Assembly: GCF_000143415.4 (NCBI RefSeq)
Contig: NW_003314425.1
Span: 66,899-130,898 of the forward strand
Source of the DNA: Selaginella moellendorffii
Taxonomy: Eukaryota > Streptophyta > Lycopodiopsida > Selaginellales > Selaginellaceae
DNA: 64,000 nt
Direction: 5' to 3'
Part shown: positions 43,653 through 53,773 of the stretch, piece after piece
Layout: each line of letters begins with the position of its first letter
Numbering within the stretch: position 1 is the first letter of the stretch
Notes under the pieces: model-generated
What the model was told of the DNA's origin: nothing
What the model saw: the letters and a program-made list of their open reading frames with translations, nothing else
Database searches by the model: none
Program-made: the position numbers and the translations under genes

Positions 43653-44977
43653 ATGAAGGTGAAGAAGGAGGCCGGCGCGAAGAAGAGCGATGCCACGGCT
43701 GCGAAGAAGGGATCGGCAGCGACCAAGGCGGCGGTGAAGAAGGAGAAGGAATCCAAGGCGGTGAAGAAGAAGGAGGATTTGGATGAAGAAGCGGCGCCGG
43801 CGGAGCCTGCTGTGGAGGCCGTGGTGGTGTCCAAGACTGTGACAAAGAAGGCTGCTCCAAATGAGAAAGAGGTGAGCGAAATGGTGGGGAGAGTTAGCGC
43901 CAAGCAAGAGCACGAGAATGGAGTGGAAAAGACGCTGGTGGTGCAAGAACAAGTCGAGAACCAGGACAAGGAGGTGGTAGAGGTAAGCTCTGTCATCCAT
44001 CGCTTGGCTTTCGCCATCCAGTGAGAATGCTTTCATTGATTTCCACAGCCGGGGACTGGGAAAGTTGTGAAGAAAAGAATCGTGAAGAAGAAAACAGTGG
44101 TGAGGGAGAAAAAGGTTTTCGATCTTCCGGGACAAAAGTATGAGATTCCAGAGGAGGTGAGCGTGGGTTCGTATCGTCTGGCTGATAAGTCACTCGTTGT
44201 CCTTCGCAGAGAGATCCCTTGAGAATTTTTTACGAGAGCACTCGTGAGCAAATTCCTACCAGTGAGATGGCTGAGATCTGGTACGTTTTATTTTCTTTCT
44301 CTTCATTGTGAACTAGAGCTTGATGTTCCAGGTTGATGGAGCACGGGCTACTCCCCGAGGACGAAGCAAAGGCCGCTTTTGACAAGCGAAATCAACAAAA
44401 GAAGTCCAAGCAGCCATCGACTCCTGTGAAAGGTGCCTCGACGTCAACTCCAGTGAAAGGTGCTGCTGCTAAAACGAATGGAAGCTCCTCCAAGAAGCCC
44501 GCGGCTGCTGCGTCGAAATCTAAGCCCAAGGACAAGGAGCCTCCTCCAAAGTCGAAAGCGAAGGCCAAGGCAAAGAAGAGCGAAGAGGAGGAGTCCGAGG
44601 AAGACGATGAAGACAACGCTCCTGTTGCTTCGAGAGGTGCGAAAGCCAAAGCCAAGGCCAAGAAGGAAGAAGAGTCCGACGACGACGATGCTCCTATTGC
44701 TTCGAGAATGTCGAGAACCAAGTCCAAGGCAAAGACGAGCGAAGAAGAATCAGAGGAAGACGATGAAGACAACGCTCCGATTGCCTCGAGAGCTGCGAAA
44801 ACCAAGGCTACGAAGAAGAGCGAAGAGGAAGAAGAGTCGGAAGACGATGATGAAGACAACGCTCCTATTGCTTCAAGAATGGCGAAGACAAAGGCCAAGT
44901 CGAAGCGCGGAGAGGAATCCGAGGACGAAGAAGACAAAGATTTTGTTGCCAAGCCCAAGAAGAGGCTGAGAACTTAG
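43653..44977 (+). CDS. Lys/Glu-rich nuclear-type protein with repeated acidic-basic modules
   Basis: Four exons: 43653-43982, 44049-44156, 44210-44280, 44332-44977; 384 aa. The middle exons encode a conserved core, RDPLRIFYESTREQIPTSEM then AEIWLMEHGLLPEDEA, that also occurs in uncharacterised plant proteins. The last exon has four imperfect copies of a module of about 28 residues: acidic run, DNAPIASR (variants APVASR, APIASR) and a Lys/Ala basic run. The N-terminus is Lys-rich like histone H1 tails. Nuclear, chromatin- or nucleolus-associated location is inferred from charge pattern only. Confidence 0.82.
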
Positions 44978-45056
44978 AGGGCGAGGAAGGACGAAACTGT
45001 GAGAACTTCTTACATCAATATGAACTTTACTTTGTACATTGGAAGCTTTCTCTCGA

Positions 45057-47624
45057 TCAAGCCTTTCTCGCGTTCACGAGAAACCATGAACAGGCAATGA
45101 AAGCGAGGCTACCAACGAGGAAAAACTTTGGATTTGGGTACAAGCTTAGACCACCTTGCTCGATCGGGAGGAGTTGCCTCTGGCGGATGAAGTTTGTGAG
45201 GAGATCCAGCTGCGTGTTCATGTCATGCTGGCCTCGAGCAAGAGATCTCACCTGGAAGTTTGTGAAACTTTGGGTGAAAATTACTCGCAGAGAACTTTAC
45301 CTCGTTGCTCAGCACTTGTTCGTCGTTGGACCCGCTAGAAACTCGTCGAGGAGTGATTATAGGGACTGCTGAAGAAGGCGTGATTAGTTTCTTCTCCAGC
45401 TCTGCGAGCCTTGAGACGAGCTCGTCGAGTTTTTCATTGACATTCGCAAGTTGCTCGACAACACGAGGATACACCTGCGAAGAAAAGAAAAGTTGGATCT
45501 TTGGAAACTTTATCACTCACTTGATCTGTCAACGGAGACTCCGATCCTCGATCGTCTTGAATTCTCTGAAGGTTTTCGATCTTCAGCGGTGGAGGCTTTC
45601 TTTCCGGCTGCTTTCTCAAGCTATCAAACACTTAACTCTGTGAATCGAGTGTTTTGGAGATCGGAAGAAAAACAAAATGACAAACCTCGAGGTATTCCAG
45701 CTCAAGCTGTAGAAAAAAAAGGAAGTTTTTGAGCTTGGAAAAACGAGAATTTCTTCATACCTTCTGCTATAAGTTTTGGATGAAACTGGACTTCCCGGAA
45801 CAGTGGTAGTTTGCAAGCTTAATTTGTTCTTGAGGTCCTCCGGCAATGCCTGTTTGGACGATCGAGATGAGAAGAACACGTCGATTCTTTTCCATACCAC
45901 TACTTCGGCAGTGAGTTTCTCCAGTTGTATTTGTTCTATATAAGATCGTGGAATGTACGAGCCTTCGAGCCCCAGCTTCTTCCCGATATCCGCGACGAGC
46001 GATCTATCTTTGCCTTGTATCTGTCAAAACTTGGTGAGATACAAAAACCTCAAGAACAAAAAAGCTAAGAAAGGATCTACCTGGACATACTTTCGCTGGA
46101 CTTGCTCGAGCTTGTCAATCTTGACGACGATCTTCTCAGTCTCGTCACAAAACACCCGGCTCGACCGCTTCATAATGGTGGCCATCTCGTATCCAAGAGC
46201 CATGAGGCCTCCCAAGAGCCTCACGCTCACGTCAAAAGTGATCCTTGGCGAGATGATAAAATCCTCATCGGTCACAAGTTCCTAGAGAAAAATGAGAAAC
46301 ATGGTCATGGTAAGTGACAAAGATAGATCTTGGATGGAGCATTTTTTCTAAAAGACCTCGAAGATCAAACTGTATCTTCCATCGCGATTTCTCATGCGAA
46401 GATAAGACTGGCAAGTTTCCGGGTCTTCGCCTGGAGGCAAGAGATAGATATCGTAAGTATCTTCTGTTGCTTCAGTGAACTTGGAGCCAATGACAGCTTT
46501 GATCTCTTCTTCCGTGACATGACGAGAAGACTGGAGCATCGAAAACTTTGAATCAGAAAAAGAAAAGAAAGAACGAAGGAAATCTCCAAAACCTTTAGGA
46601 TGTAAGTTGGACTCTGAAATCCCGAGAAAGGATTAAACTTGTTGACTACTTTGATGTGTGCTGTTGCTAGATCCGGCTCTATGAACACCTTGTACATGGG
46701 ATAAACCTGGCAACGACACAAAGTTAAGTGCGAAAAACAACAAAGAGATGAAAAAGAGAGAATTATGAAACTACTGCTGTTCACAAGAACATACAAAATC
46801 ACCGTTTCTGAAATCTGGTGGATGATGTCTTCCGGAGCTTGGCCGGAGCGATTGATGTCACGGAGAACCCGCTTGACGAGATCAAAATGGACTCCTCCGG
46901 TTATAGAGACTCGCAGATCCAGGAATGGACGTAGCTTCTCACACAAAGCATATATCCCTTCCACGATCACAATTCTCGTCGATGGATGCTCCAGACGCCT
47001 GGAAACAACGCAAGAACATACTTGGTCCTTGATCCCAATGCGAGCAAAAAGGAAGGAAAGACAACTCACCTATAGCCAACTCGACGACTGAGCTTGAAGT
47101 CATATATCGGAATGTCGGCAGAGGTCCCAGCTCTCAAGCTCTTGATGTTGTCTAGAAGAATTTCGTAGTCCACGATCCTGGGATCTATCAGCACGAAACC
47201 AAAACAACCAAAACTATCGAATAGAAACGAAAGAACAAAGAACAACACACACCTTGTTTGGATTCTTACCATCGTAATTCCCGTCGATGACAAGGCTGGA
47301 ATCGTTGTAGTTGTCCATGCAAATGATCGCAATCCCGGGCAAGAAGCTCGCGACCTTGTCCGTGAAGACGGTCTTACCAGCGCCCGAGGGGCCGGCAACT
47401 CCCACCACAATTGTCACTCCTTCCATCGTGCGCGTGAGGAGCTGACACGCCCGGATGAAGAGAAAGAAGCCCTTGTCGAACGAGAGGGGGTCGGAGATTG
47501 GCGCAATCTCGTAGCGATCCTCGCGGCCGCCATCGCCCTTCCTCGGCACCAGTTGGAGTTGATCCTTGAGAAGCCCAGTCCGGCGATGCGGGCTTGGCAG
47601 GAGCTTTCTCATCGACGATTCCAT
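45057..47624 (-). CDS. TTM2: Triphosphate tunnel metalloenzyme with uridine-kinase-like domain (TTM1/TTM2 type), intact copy
   Basis: Eleven exons: 47624-47270, 47184-47070, 46998-46803, 46706-46593, 46530-46357, 46281-46081, 46020-45761, 45706-45686, 45620-45521, 45474-45301, 45251-45057; 634 aa. The P-loop GPSGAGKT (residues 78-85) opens a uridine/phosphoribulokinase-like domain (DNYND, IVIVEGIYAL). The CYTH/TTM domain follows (YPMYKVFIEPDL, SYLRMRNRDGRYSLIFE). Next come a coiled coil (LDELVSRLAELEKKL) and a C-terminal membrane anchor (FFLVGSLAFIACSWFLV). Arabidopsis TTM1 and TTM2 are outer-mitochondrial-membrane pyrophosphatases that act in senescence and in immunity. A 21-nt micro-exon (45706-45686) is needed for the best structure. 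Choice between TTM1 and TTM2 is not possible here. Confidence 0.92.
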
Positions 47625-47783
47625 CCTGAAACTACTTCGAGCCCTAGTGAAGAACTGGAAGAATCTCAGTCAAACATTAGTCAAAGCTTTAGTCAAAGTT
47701 CTAGTCAAAGAAGCAATGTCAAAGTTAGAATTCTTCCTCCTAGATCTCATCGGCGAGTAGGAACCCTACTTCATTCCTAGAGG
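47625..47783. promoter_or_regulatory. Bidirectional promoter with W-box array
   Basis: The 159 bp between the TTM and kinase start codons hold AGTCAA (= TTGACT, W-box) at 47668, 47679, 47691 and 47703, plus a core TGTCAA at 47717. Spacing is 11, 12, 12 and 14 bp. W-boxes are binding sites of WRKY factors, central in plant defence. The array is kept unchanged in the second copy (53,658-53,712). Confidence 0.75.
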
Positions 47784-50750
47784 ATGAGCACTGGATACGA
47801 GCAAGCCCAGGTAGTCTGGAACAAAGACAACGCTATAGCTGGTAATCTATATACTAGTTCCCAAACTTATCGACTGGAAACGCTCGAGTTTAGCAAGCTC
47901 ACAGAGATTGGCGCTGGCGGCTGTGGCAGCATCTTCAAAGGTACCATCACTCGCAGCTATGGCGTCCAGCACAAGCTCTACAGAGGCGTGTGGGACTTCG
48001 AAGGCGACCCTTTCGACTCGTATAACTACTACAACTCCTCCAGCAGCGGATCAAATCCCAGCGAGGGAGACAACGAAACAGTGAGCGTGGCTGTCAAGAC
48101 GATTCACAGCAGCGATGATGACGTGATAGATCTCACCAGGGAAGCGAGCAGCCTGCGGATCCTGCAAGGAACCAGGAACGTTGCAAGCGTTTATGGTGTG
48201 ACACGCAACCGGGAAATGCAAAGCGTTTGCATTGTCATGGAGCTCGTCCAAGGTCCCGACTTGAATTCTTTCCTGAGATCCGGGAAGCCATCGTCGTGTT
48301 CTTGGTCTTGGTGGAAGACAAAGCTGGAGATCTTCATGGAGCTCGTGATTGGGCTCTCGGTTTGTCACCAGCGGGGTATTTATCACGGGGATTTGAAAGG
48401 CAAGAACGTGCTGGTCGACGAGTTCATGGTTCCCAAGCTGATAGATTTTGGGTTTAGTTTCCGGAAGAAAGATGTCGACTACTTGAGGTCACTAGGAGGA
48501 TCACCGTTTTGGATCTCCCCAGAGCTGGACGAGGCGGTAGACGAGATCCCTCCGGAAGTTCTTGCGAATCCATTCCCTTCGGATGTCTACTCGCTGGGGA
48601 TGGTTCTGGTGGAAATGATTATAGATGGTGAGATACCCGAGTACATTGACTCGGTCTTGGTGATGAACAAGTATATGGGAGGGTCTCCTATAGAGCTCCA
48701 AGTTCCAGAAGGCATGGAGGATCTAAAAGAGAGCGTTTTCGATGAGATCTTTGCCGTGGTCGATGGATGCTGCTCTGCGGAGCGTGACGACAGGATTTCT
48801 CTAAAGGAATGCCTAGTACACATCCGAGCAGCTTATAGCAACCTTTGCAGCAGTTGCAAAGTCAGTTCTTCCAGCTGGGATGAGGAATTTACGAGTTCCA
48901 AGGATTATACAGACATGCTAGCTGTTCTTCAAGCGCGGTTTCCCGAAGTTCCAGACGCCATAGCTCGGCAACCAGCCAAGAACATGATGGTGGACATTCA
49001 GGGAACTTTGCTGGTGGATCTCTTCTGCCAGCTGGATTTCAAGCTGGGTGTAGAGTTCGTCATTGACAAGGCAGCCTGGGACTTTGATCCGAAGAAGGCA
49101 GTGCCTCGACTATGCCACATCTGCGTCAAAGCAGGGAGCCATGGAGTGCTGAAATTTCTGGGCGAAAGGTGGCGAGCTATAGTTGCGCAGGAAGAATGGC
49201 TGATGCACGACGCATGCGAGGGTGATAGCTTGGAAGTCTTGCAAGTTCTTCTCGAGGATATTAACATGGAGTTCGATACCTGGCCGAGGAGCGGACAGCT
49301 TAAGCCGTTTCACAAGTTGGCATTCCACGGAAAGATGGAGATGATGAAGCTTTTGCTAGACAAGGCAAGCACGATCGGTGACTACGTGAATGCTACAGTA
49401 AACAGGAAATCATCTGTAGCAGCGAGACCCCTCAACTATGCCATCCAAGGAGATAAAGTCGAAGCGGTGTTCTTCCTCATCGAGCATGGGGGTGTTGTGA
49501 CGACGCCACGCGATTATCTCGACACCACAGATTATCTCGAGCAGCTTTTCTACTGTGCTGTGCATGATGGGAGCTTGAGCGTTGCAACGAGCCTTCTCGA
49601 GATAAGCTACTTCCTCAAGACAGGCAATGGCGGAAGTATGAAACAGATCTCTTCCAAAGTCTTGGAACGATTTGAGAATCACGAATTTGGCTGCCTTGAT
49701 TACTTCGGGCACGAGTTCCGGGACCATGAATACGTGCTGGCACTTTTGAGAGGTCACTTGGTGGAGTCTGGGCTTCGTGGAATGGAGCCTCTGAGGTTTG
49801 CTTGCTCTAAGGAAGGGAATGCACACAGCCAGGAGGTATTTCAAATGATGGTTTCGTTTTGCAACGACGATAGTAGTGTTTTAGAGGACAAATTGTGGAA
49901 GCTCTTAGGGGGTCATGGGAGTAAGGAAATGGCTGCGTATGCAATGGAGAAGATTAGCCGAAGCGGCCATGAGCAGATTTTAGAGGCTGCTATAGACCAA
50001 GGAAATTTGGAGGTCGTGGACTTTCTCAAAGCAGCAGAAAAGTCAAGAGATGGCGAGGAAAGTGACCAAGTAAAAGACGAAGGTGATGGGAAAGAAGATG
50101 AAGAATTGGATGATTCAGAACTGTCATCAAGCTCGGAAGAGCCAAAGATCAATGAGGAGCTTCCTGATCTCGATGACGATTCAGATGGTGAAGTCATACC
50201 TAAGAAAGACCGACAAGCTTATCTTCTCTACGACGTTTGCGAGGCTGTAGTACAGGCTGATATTGGTTTACTCAAGAGAAAGCTCCCAAAGCTTTGCTTA
50301 GATGGTAGGAGTTTTGTGGAAGAATCATGGGAACCAGGCATAGGGATGATCCAAAAGGTTGAAGATATCACCAAGAAAGCAGGGATCTGGAAAACTTTGG
50401 CACCAGAGCTTTTGAAAAGATTTGCTTATGCTGGGAGCTCGGAAATGGTATTACATTTGCTGGAGAAAGGTGTTCCGGTAGATGGCCCGGACTACACACA
50501 AGGATGGATCACACAAACACCGCTAATGATAGCTCTTTCCGGGAGCCACTTTGAGACTGCTGAGATCATTTTGTTGGCCGGTGCTAATCCAAACACAAGA
50601 AGGAAAGCAGGATACTCAAGCATGGATATTGCCTTGGGCATGAACAACAGAAAGATGGTGAGGTTGCTTATCAGGTTTGGGTTTGACACGGGGTCCAAGA
50701 ACAGGGACAATGAAACTTACATGGACTTGATAGCTCATCTTGAAGACTAG
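47784..50750 (+). CDS. Protein kinase with C-terminal ankyrin-type repeats, intact copy
   Basis: Intronless, 988 aa. Kinase domain: glycine loop GAGGCGSIFKG (43-53), ATP-binding Lys in VAVK (105), catalytic loop HGDLKGKN (201-208), DFG (221-223) and an SPE in place of APE (245-247). About 50 residues with YNYYNSSSSGS separate glycine loop and Lys, longer than usual. HGD replaces HRD. A long helical middle follows, with ankyrin-like units (for example FHKLAFHGKMEMMKLLLDKA, LNYAIQGDKVEAVFFLIEHG). Then come an acidic linker near 750-810 and clear ankyrin repeats at the end (TPLMIALSGSHFETAEIILL, AGYSSMDIALGMNNRKMVRL). Kinase-ankyrin fusions of this layout are expanded in early land plants. A defence role is inferred from the W-box promoter and the TTM neighbour. 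Confidence 0.85.
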   Translation: MSTGYEQAQVVWNKDNAIAGNLYTSSQTYRLETLEFSKLTEIGAGGCGSIFKGTITRSYGVQHKLYRGVWDFEGDPFDSYNYYNSSSSGSNPSEGDNETVSVAVKTIHSSDDDVIDLTREASSLRILQGTRNVASVYGVTRNREMQSVCIVMELVQGPDLNSFLRSGKPSSCSWSWWKTKLEIFMELVIGLSVCHQRGIYHGDLKGKNVLVDEFMVPKLIDFGFSFRKKDVDYLRSLGGSPFWISPELDEAVDEIPPEVLANPFPSDVYSLGMVLVEMIIDGEIPEYIDSVLVMNKYMGGSPIELQVPEGMEDLKESVFDEIFAVVDGCCSAERDDRISLKECLVHIRAAYSNLCSSCKVSSSSWDEEFTSSKDYTDMLAVLQARFPEVPDAIARQPAKNMMVDIQGTLLVDLFCQLDFKLGVEFVIDKAAWDFDPKKAVPRLCHICVKAGSHGVLKFLGERWRAIVAQEEWLMHDACEGDSLEVLQVLLEDINMEFDTWPRSGQLKPFHKLAFHGKMEMMKLLLDKASTIGDYVNATVNRKSSVAARPLNYAIQGDKVEAVFFLIEHGGVVTTPRDYLDTTDYLEQLFYCAVHDGSLSVATSLLEISYFLKTGNGGSMKQISSKVLERFENHEFGCLDYFGHEFRDHEYVLALLRGHLVESGLRGMEPLRFACSKEGNAHSQEVFQMMVSFCNDDSSVLEDKLWKLLGGHGSKEMAAYAMEKISRSGHEQILEAAIDQGNLEVVDFLKAAEKSRDGEESDQVKDEGDGKEDEELDDSELSSSSEEPKINEELPDLDDDSDGEVIPKKDRQAYLLYDVCEAVVQADIGLLKRKLPKLCLDGRSFVEESWEPGIGMIQKVEDITKKAGIWKTLAPELLKRFAYAGSSEMVLHLLEKGVPVDGPDYTQGWITQTPLMIALSGSHFETAEIILLAGANPNTRRKAGYSSMDIALGMNNRKMVRLLIRFGFDTGSKNRDNETYMDLIAHLED

Positions 50751-50797
50751 CCGTGGAAGAACCTCTGAAACCAGTCAAAACAAGTCAAAGAGGTCAA
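50751..50797. promoter_or_regulatory. Three W-box words after the kinase stop
   Basis: AGTCAA at 50773 and 50783 and GGTCAA at 50792 form a second short cluster with 9-10 bp spacing. It lies between the stop codons of the convergent kinase and PPR genes and is conserved in copy 2 (56758, 56768, 56776). Confidence 0.5.
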
Positions 50798-52170
50798 TCA
50801 GCCCATGCACAGGATGTTCGAGACGAGGATGTGCCCCGTTGCGTTGCTGGGATCCAACCCAAGCGCGAGCTTCGATCCGCGGAAGCGGGAGCTATGGCTG
50901 CTGCAAGCTCCCGCAAAGCCAATCCAATCCGATGCCTCGGCGGTGAAAGGCATGGATTCCATGAGCTCGCGCGCGTCTTGGAGATATCCAGTCCGTCCCA
51001 GGAGATCCACCATGCAGCTGTAGTGGAGCTTGGTTGGAGGCACTCCATAGTCACAGCTCATCAACGCCAAGTAGCTCCTTGCTCGAGAAACCTTCCCGCC
51101 ATGGCTGCACGAAACCAGCGCTGCCGTGAAGCAGAACTCGTCTGGATTGTCGGTGAGTTTGAGCTCGTCAAGCATCCCTCTGGTTTTGGTTTGCTTCTCG
51201 CTGTCTTGGGCAAACATTGCGAGCATTGCATTCCATGCAAACAGGTCTCGCTGTGGTGTCTCTTGGAAGATCTTGTAAGCGGCATCAAGGTTTCCAGTTT
51301 GAGCATAACCAACCATGATTGACGTCCTTCCTACTGGATATTGGAAAGGCAGTGAATCAAAAACCGCCCTCGCCTCTGCAAGATACCCTTCTTGGGCATA
51401 TGCTGTGATCATGGAAGACCAAGAAGATGCATCTCTCTGCGGCATATTATCATACACGAACTTACCCTCCTCCAATTTCCGAAAATTCATGCAAATGGCG
51501 AGATAAGTGTTCCAAGACACTATGTCCGTCTGCGGCATGTCGGAAAAAATCTGTTGCACATACAAAAATGCCCTTCTTGGGCATATAGCAAAAGCATTAT
51601 ATTACAGGAATTAATGTCCCACTCCACGATAGTCCTAACAAATGTCCTTGCGTTCTCAACATCATGATTTTGGCAATACACAGCGAGGAGACAATTCCAA
51701 GCTATCACATCCAACTGGGGCATGGCACTAAATATTCTTTCGGCTTCTGCCAGATACCCACTCCCGGCATTTGCTGCAAGCATAGAGGTCCAGGAGATCA
51801 AATTCCTCTGCGGCATCTCATCAACCACTCGCCTAGCCGTGTTGTAACACCCGCTTTGCGAGTACGTGACAAGAATCGATGTCCAGGAAACCAAGTTCTG
51901 CTCGGGCATCTCATTAAAAAGCCTCTAAGAACCATCCAGATGCCCATTCGAGGCATACGACGCCACGATAGCATTCCATGCGAAGATGGATCTGGAGCTC
52001 TCGAGCCAACCACTCCTCGCATACGCCGTGATCATGAGAACCCAGGAGAAGAGGTTCTTAGCACGCATCGATTCGAAGACCACCTGCGCGTCAATCGGTC
52101 AATCACCGGAGCGCCCAAACATCTCGATCACCCGGTTGCGCGCGTAGAGACCGTCGGGCGACACCACCGA
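50798..52170 (-). pseudogene. PPR pseudogene (copy 1 of duplicated unit)
   Basis: This is nearly identical to the intact PPR gene at 56,782-58,260. It has lost the first 27 or so codons where the duplication junction cuts it. It has a CAG-to-TAG nonsense change (51925-51927), an in-frame loss of about 30 nt near 51,985, and a 1-nt deletion in an A run (51544-51549) that shifts frame. The remaining pieces (51565-50798, 51909-51520) cannot form a full protein. Confidence 0.9.
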
Positions 52171-53614
52171 ATCAAACACTTAACTCTGTGAATCGAGTGT
52201 TTTGGAGATCGGAAGAAAAACAAAATGACAAACCTCGAGGTATTCCAGCTCAAGCTGTAGAAAAAAAGGAAGTTTTTGAGCTTGGAAAAACGAGAATTTC
52301 TTCATACCTTCTGCTATAAGTTTTGGATGAAACTGGACTTACCGGAACAGTGGTAGTTTACAGGCTTAATTTGTTCTTGAGGTCCTCCGGCAATGCCTGT
52401 TTGGACGATCGAGATGAGAAGAACACGTCGATTCTTTTCCATACCACTACTTCGGCAGTGAGTTTCTCCAGTTGTATTTGTTCTATATAAGATCGTGGAA
52501 TGTACGAGCCTTCGAGCCCCAGCTTCTTCCCGATATCCGCGACGAGCGATCGATCTTTGCCTTGTATCTGTCAAAACTTGGTGAGATACAGAAACCTCAA
52601 GAACAAAAAAGCTAAGAAAGGATTAAACTTGTTGACTACTTTGATGTGTGCTGTTGCTAGATCCGGCTCTATGAACACCTTGTACATGGGATAAACCTGG
52701 CAACGACACAAAGTTAAGTGCGAAAAACAACAAAGAGATGAAAAGGAGAGAATTATGAAACCACTGCTGTTCACAAGAACATACGAAATCACCGTTTCTG
52801 ATATCTGGTGGATGATGTCTTCCGGAGCTTGGCCGGAGCGATTGATATCACGGAGAACCCGCTTGACGAGATCAAAATGGACTCCTCCGGTTATAGAGAC
52901 ACGCAGATCCAGGAATGGACGTAGCTTCTCACACAAAGCATATATCCCTTCCACGATCACAATTCTCGTCGATGGATGCTCCAGACGCCTGGAAACAACG
53001 CAAGAACATACTTGGTCCTTGATCCCAATGCGAGCAAAAAGGAAGGAAAGACAACTCACCTATAGCCAACTCGACGACTGAGCTTGAAGTCATATATCGG
53101 AATGTCGGCAGAGTTCCCAGCTCTCAAGCTCTTGATGTTGTCTAGAAGAATTTCGTAGTCCACGATCCTGGGATCTATCAGCACGAAAGCAAAACAACCA
53201 AAACTATCGAATAGAAACGAAAGAACAAAGAACAACACACACCTTGTTTGGATTCTTACCATCGTAGTTCCCGTCGATGACAAGGCTGGAATCGTTGTAG
53301 TTGTCCATGCAAATGATCGCAATCCCGGGCAAGAAGCTCGCGACCTTGTCCGTGAAGACGGTCTTACCAGCGCCCGAGGGGCCGGCAACTCCCACCACAA
53401 TTGTCACTCCTTCCATCTTGCGCGTGAGGAGCTGACACGCCCGGATGAAGAGAAAGAAGCCCTTGTCGAAGGAGAGGGGGTCGGAGATTGGCGCAATCTC
53501 GTAGCGATCCTCGCGGCCGCCATCGCCCTTTCTCGGCACAAGTTGGAGCTGATCCTTGAGAAGCCCAGTCCGGCGATGCGGGCTTGGCAGGAGCTTTCTC
53601 ATCGACGATTCCAT
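52171..53614 (-). pseudogene. TTM pseudogene (copy 2 of duplicated unit)
   Basis: Exons 1-3 (53614-53260, 53174-53060, 52988-52793) and part of exon 4 match copy 1 closely and keep the P-loop. A deletion of 557 bp relative to copy 1 joins exon 4 to the intron after the CYTH exons at 52615-52623, removing the CYTH half. The last four exons, with coiled coil and membrane anchor, are absent because the duplication starts inside the gene. Only a truncated kinase-like domain could be made. Confidence 0.9.
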
Positions 53615-53773
53615 CCTGAAACTACTTCGAGCCCTAGTGAAGAACTGGAAGAATCTCAGTCAAACATTAGTCAAAGCTTTAGTCAAAGTTCTAGTCAAAG
53701 AAGCAATGTCAAAGTTAGAATTCTTCCTCCTAGATCTCATCGGCGAGTAGGAACCCTACTTCATTCCTAGAGG
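53615..53773. promoter_or_regulatory. Second copy of the bidirectional W-box promoter
   Basis: AGTCAA words lie at 53658, 53669, 53681 and 53693, with TGTCAA at 53707, identical in spacing to copy 1, although both flanking coding regions are now broken. Confidence 0.75.

Noticed and set aside
44392-44958. Minus-strand Ser-rich frame opposite the Lys/Glu repeat protein
   Set aside because: Ser runs arise from the complement of GA-rich codons; the plus strand has splice sites and conserved motifs.
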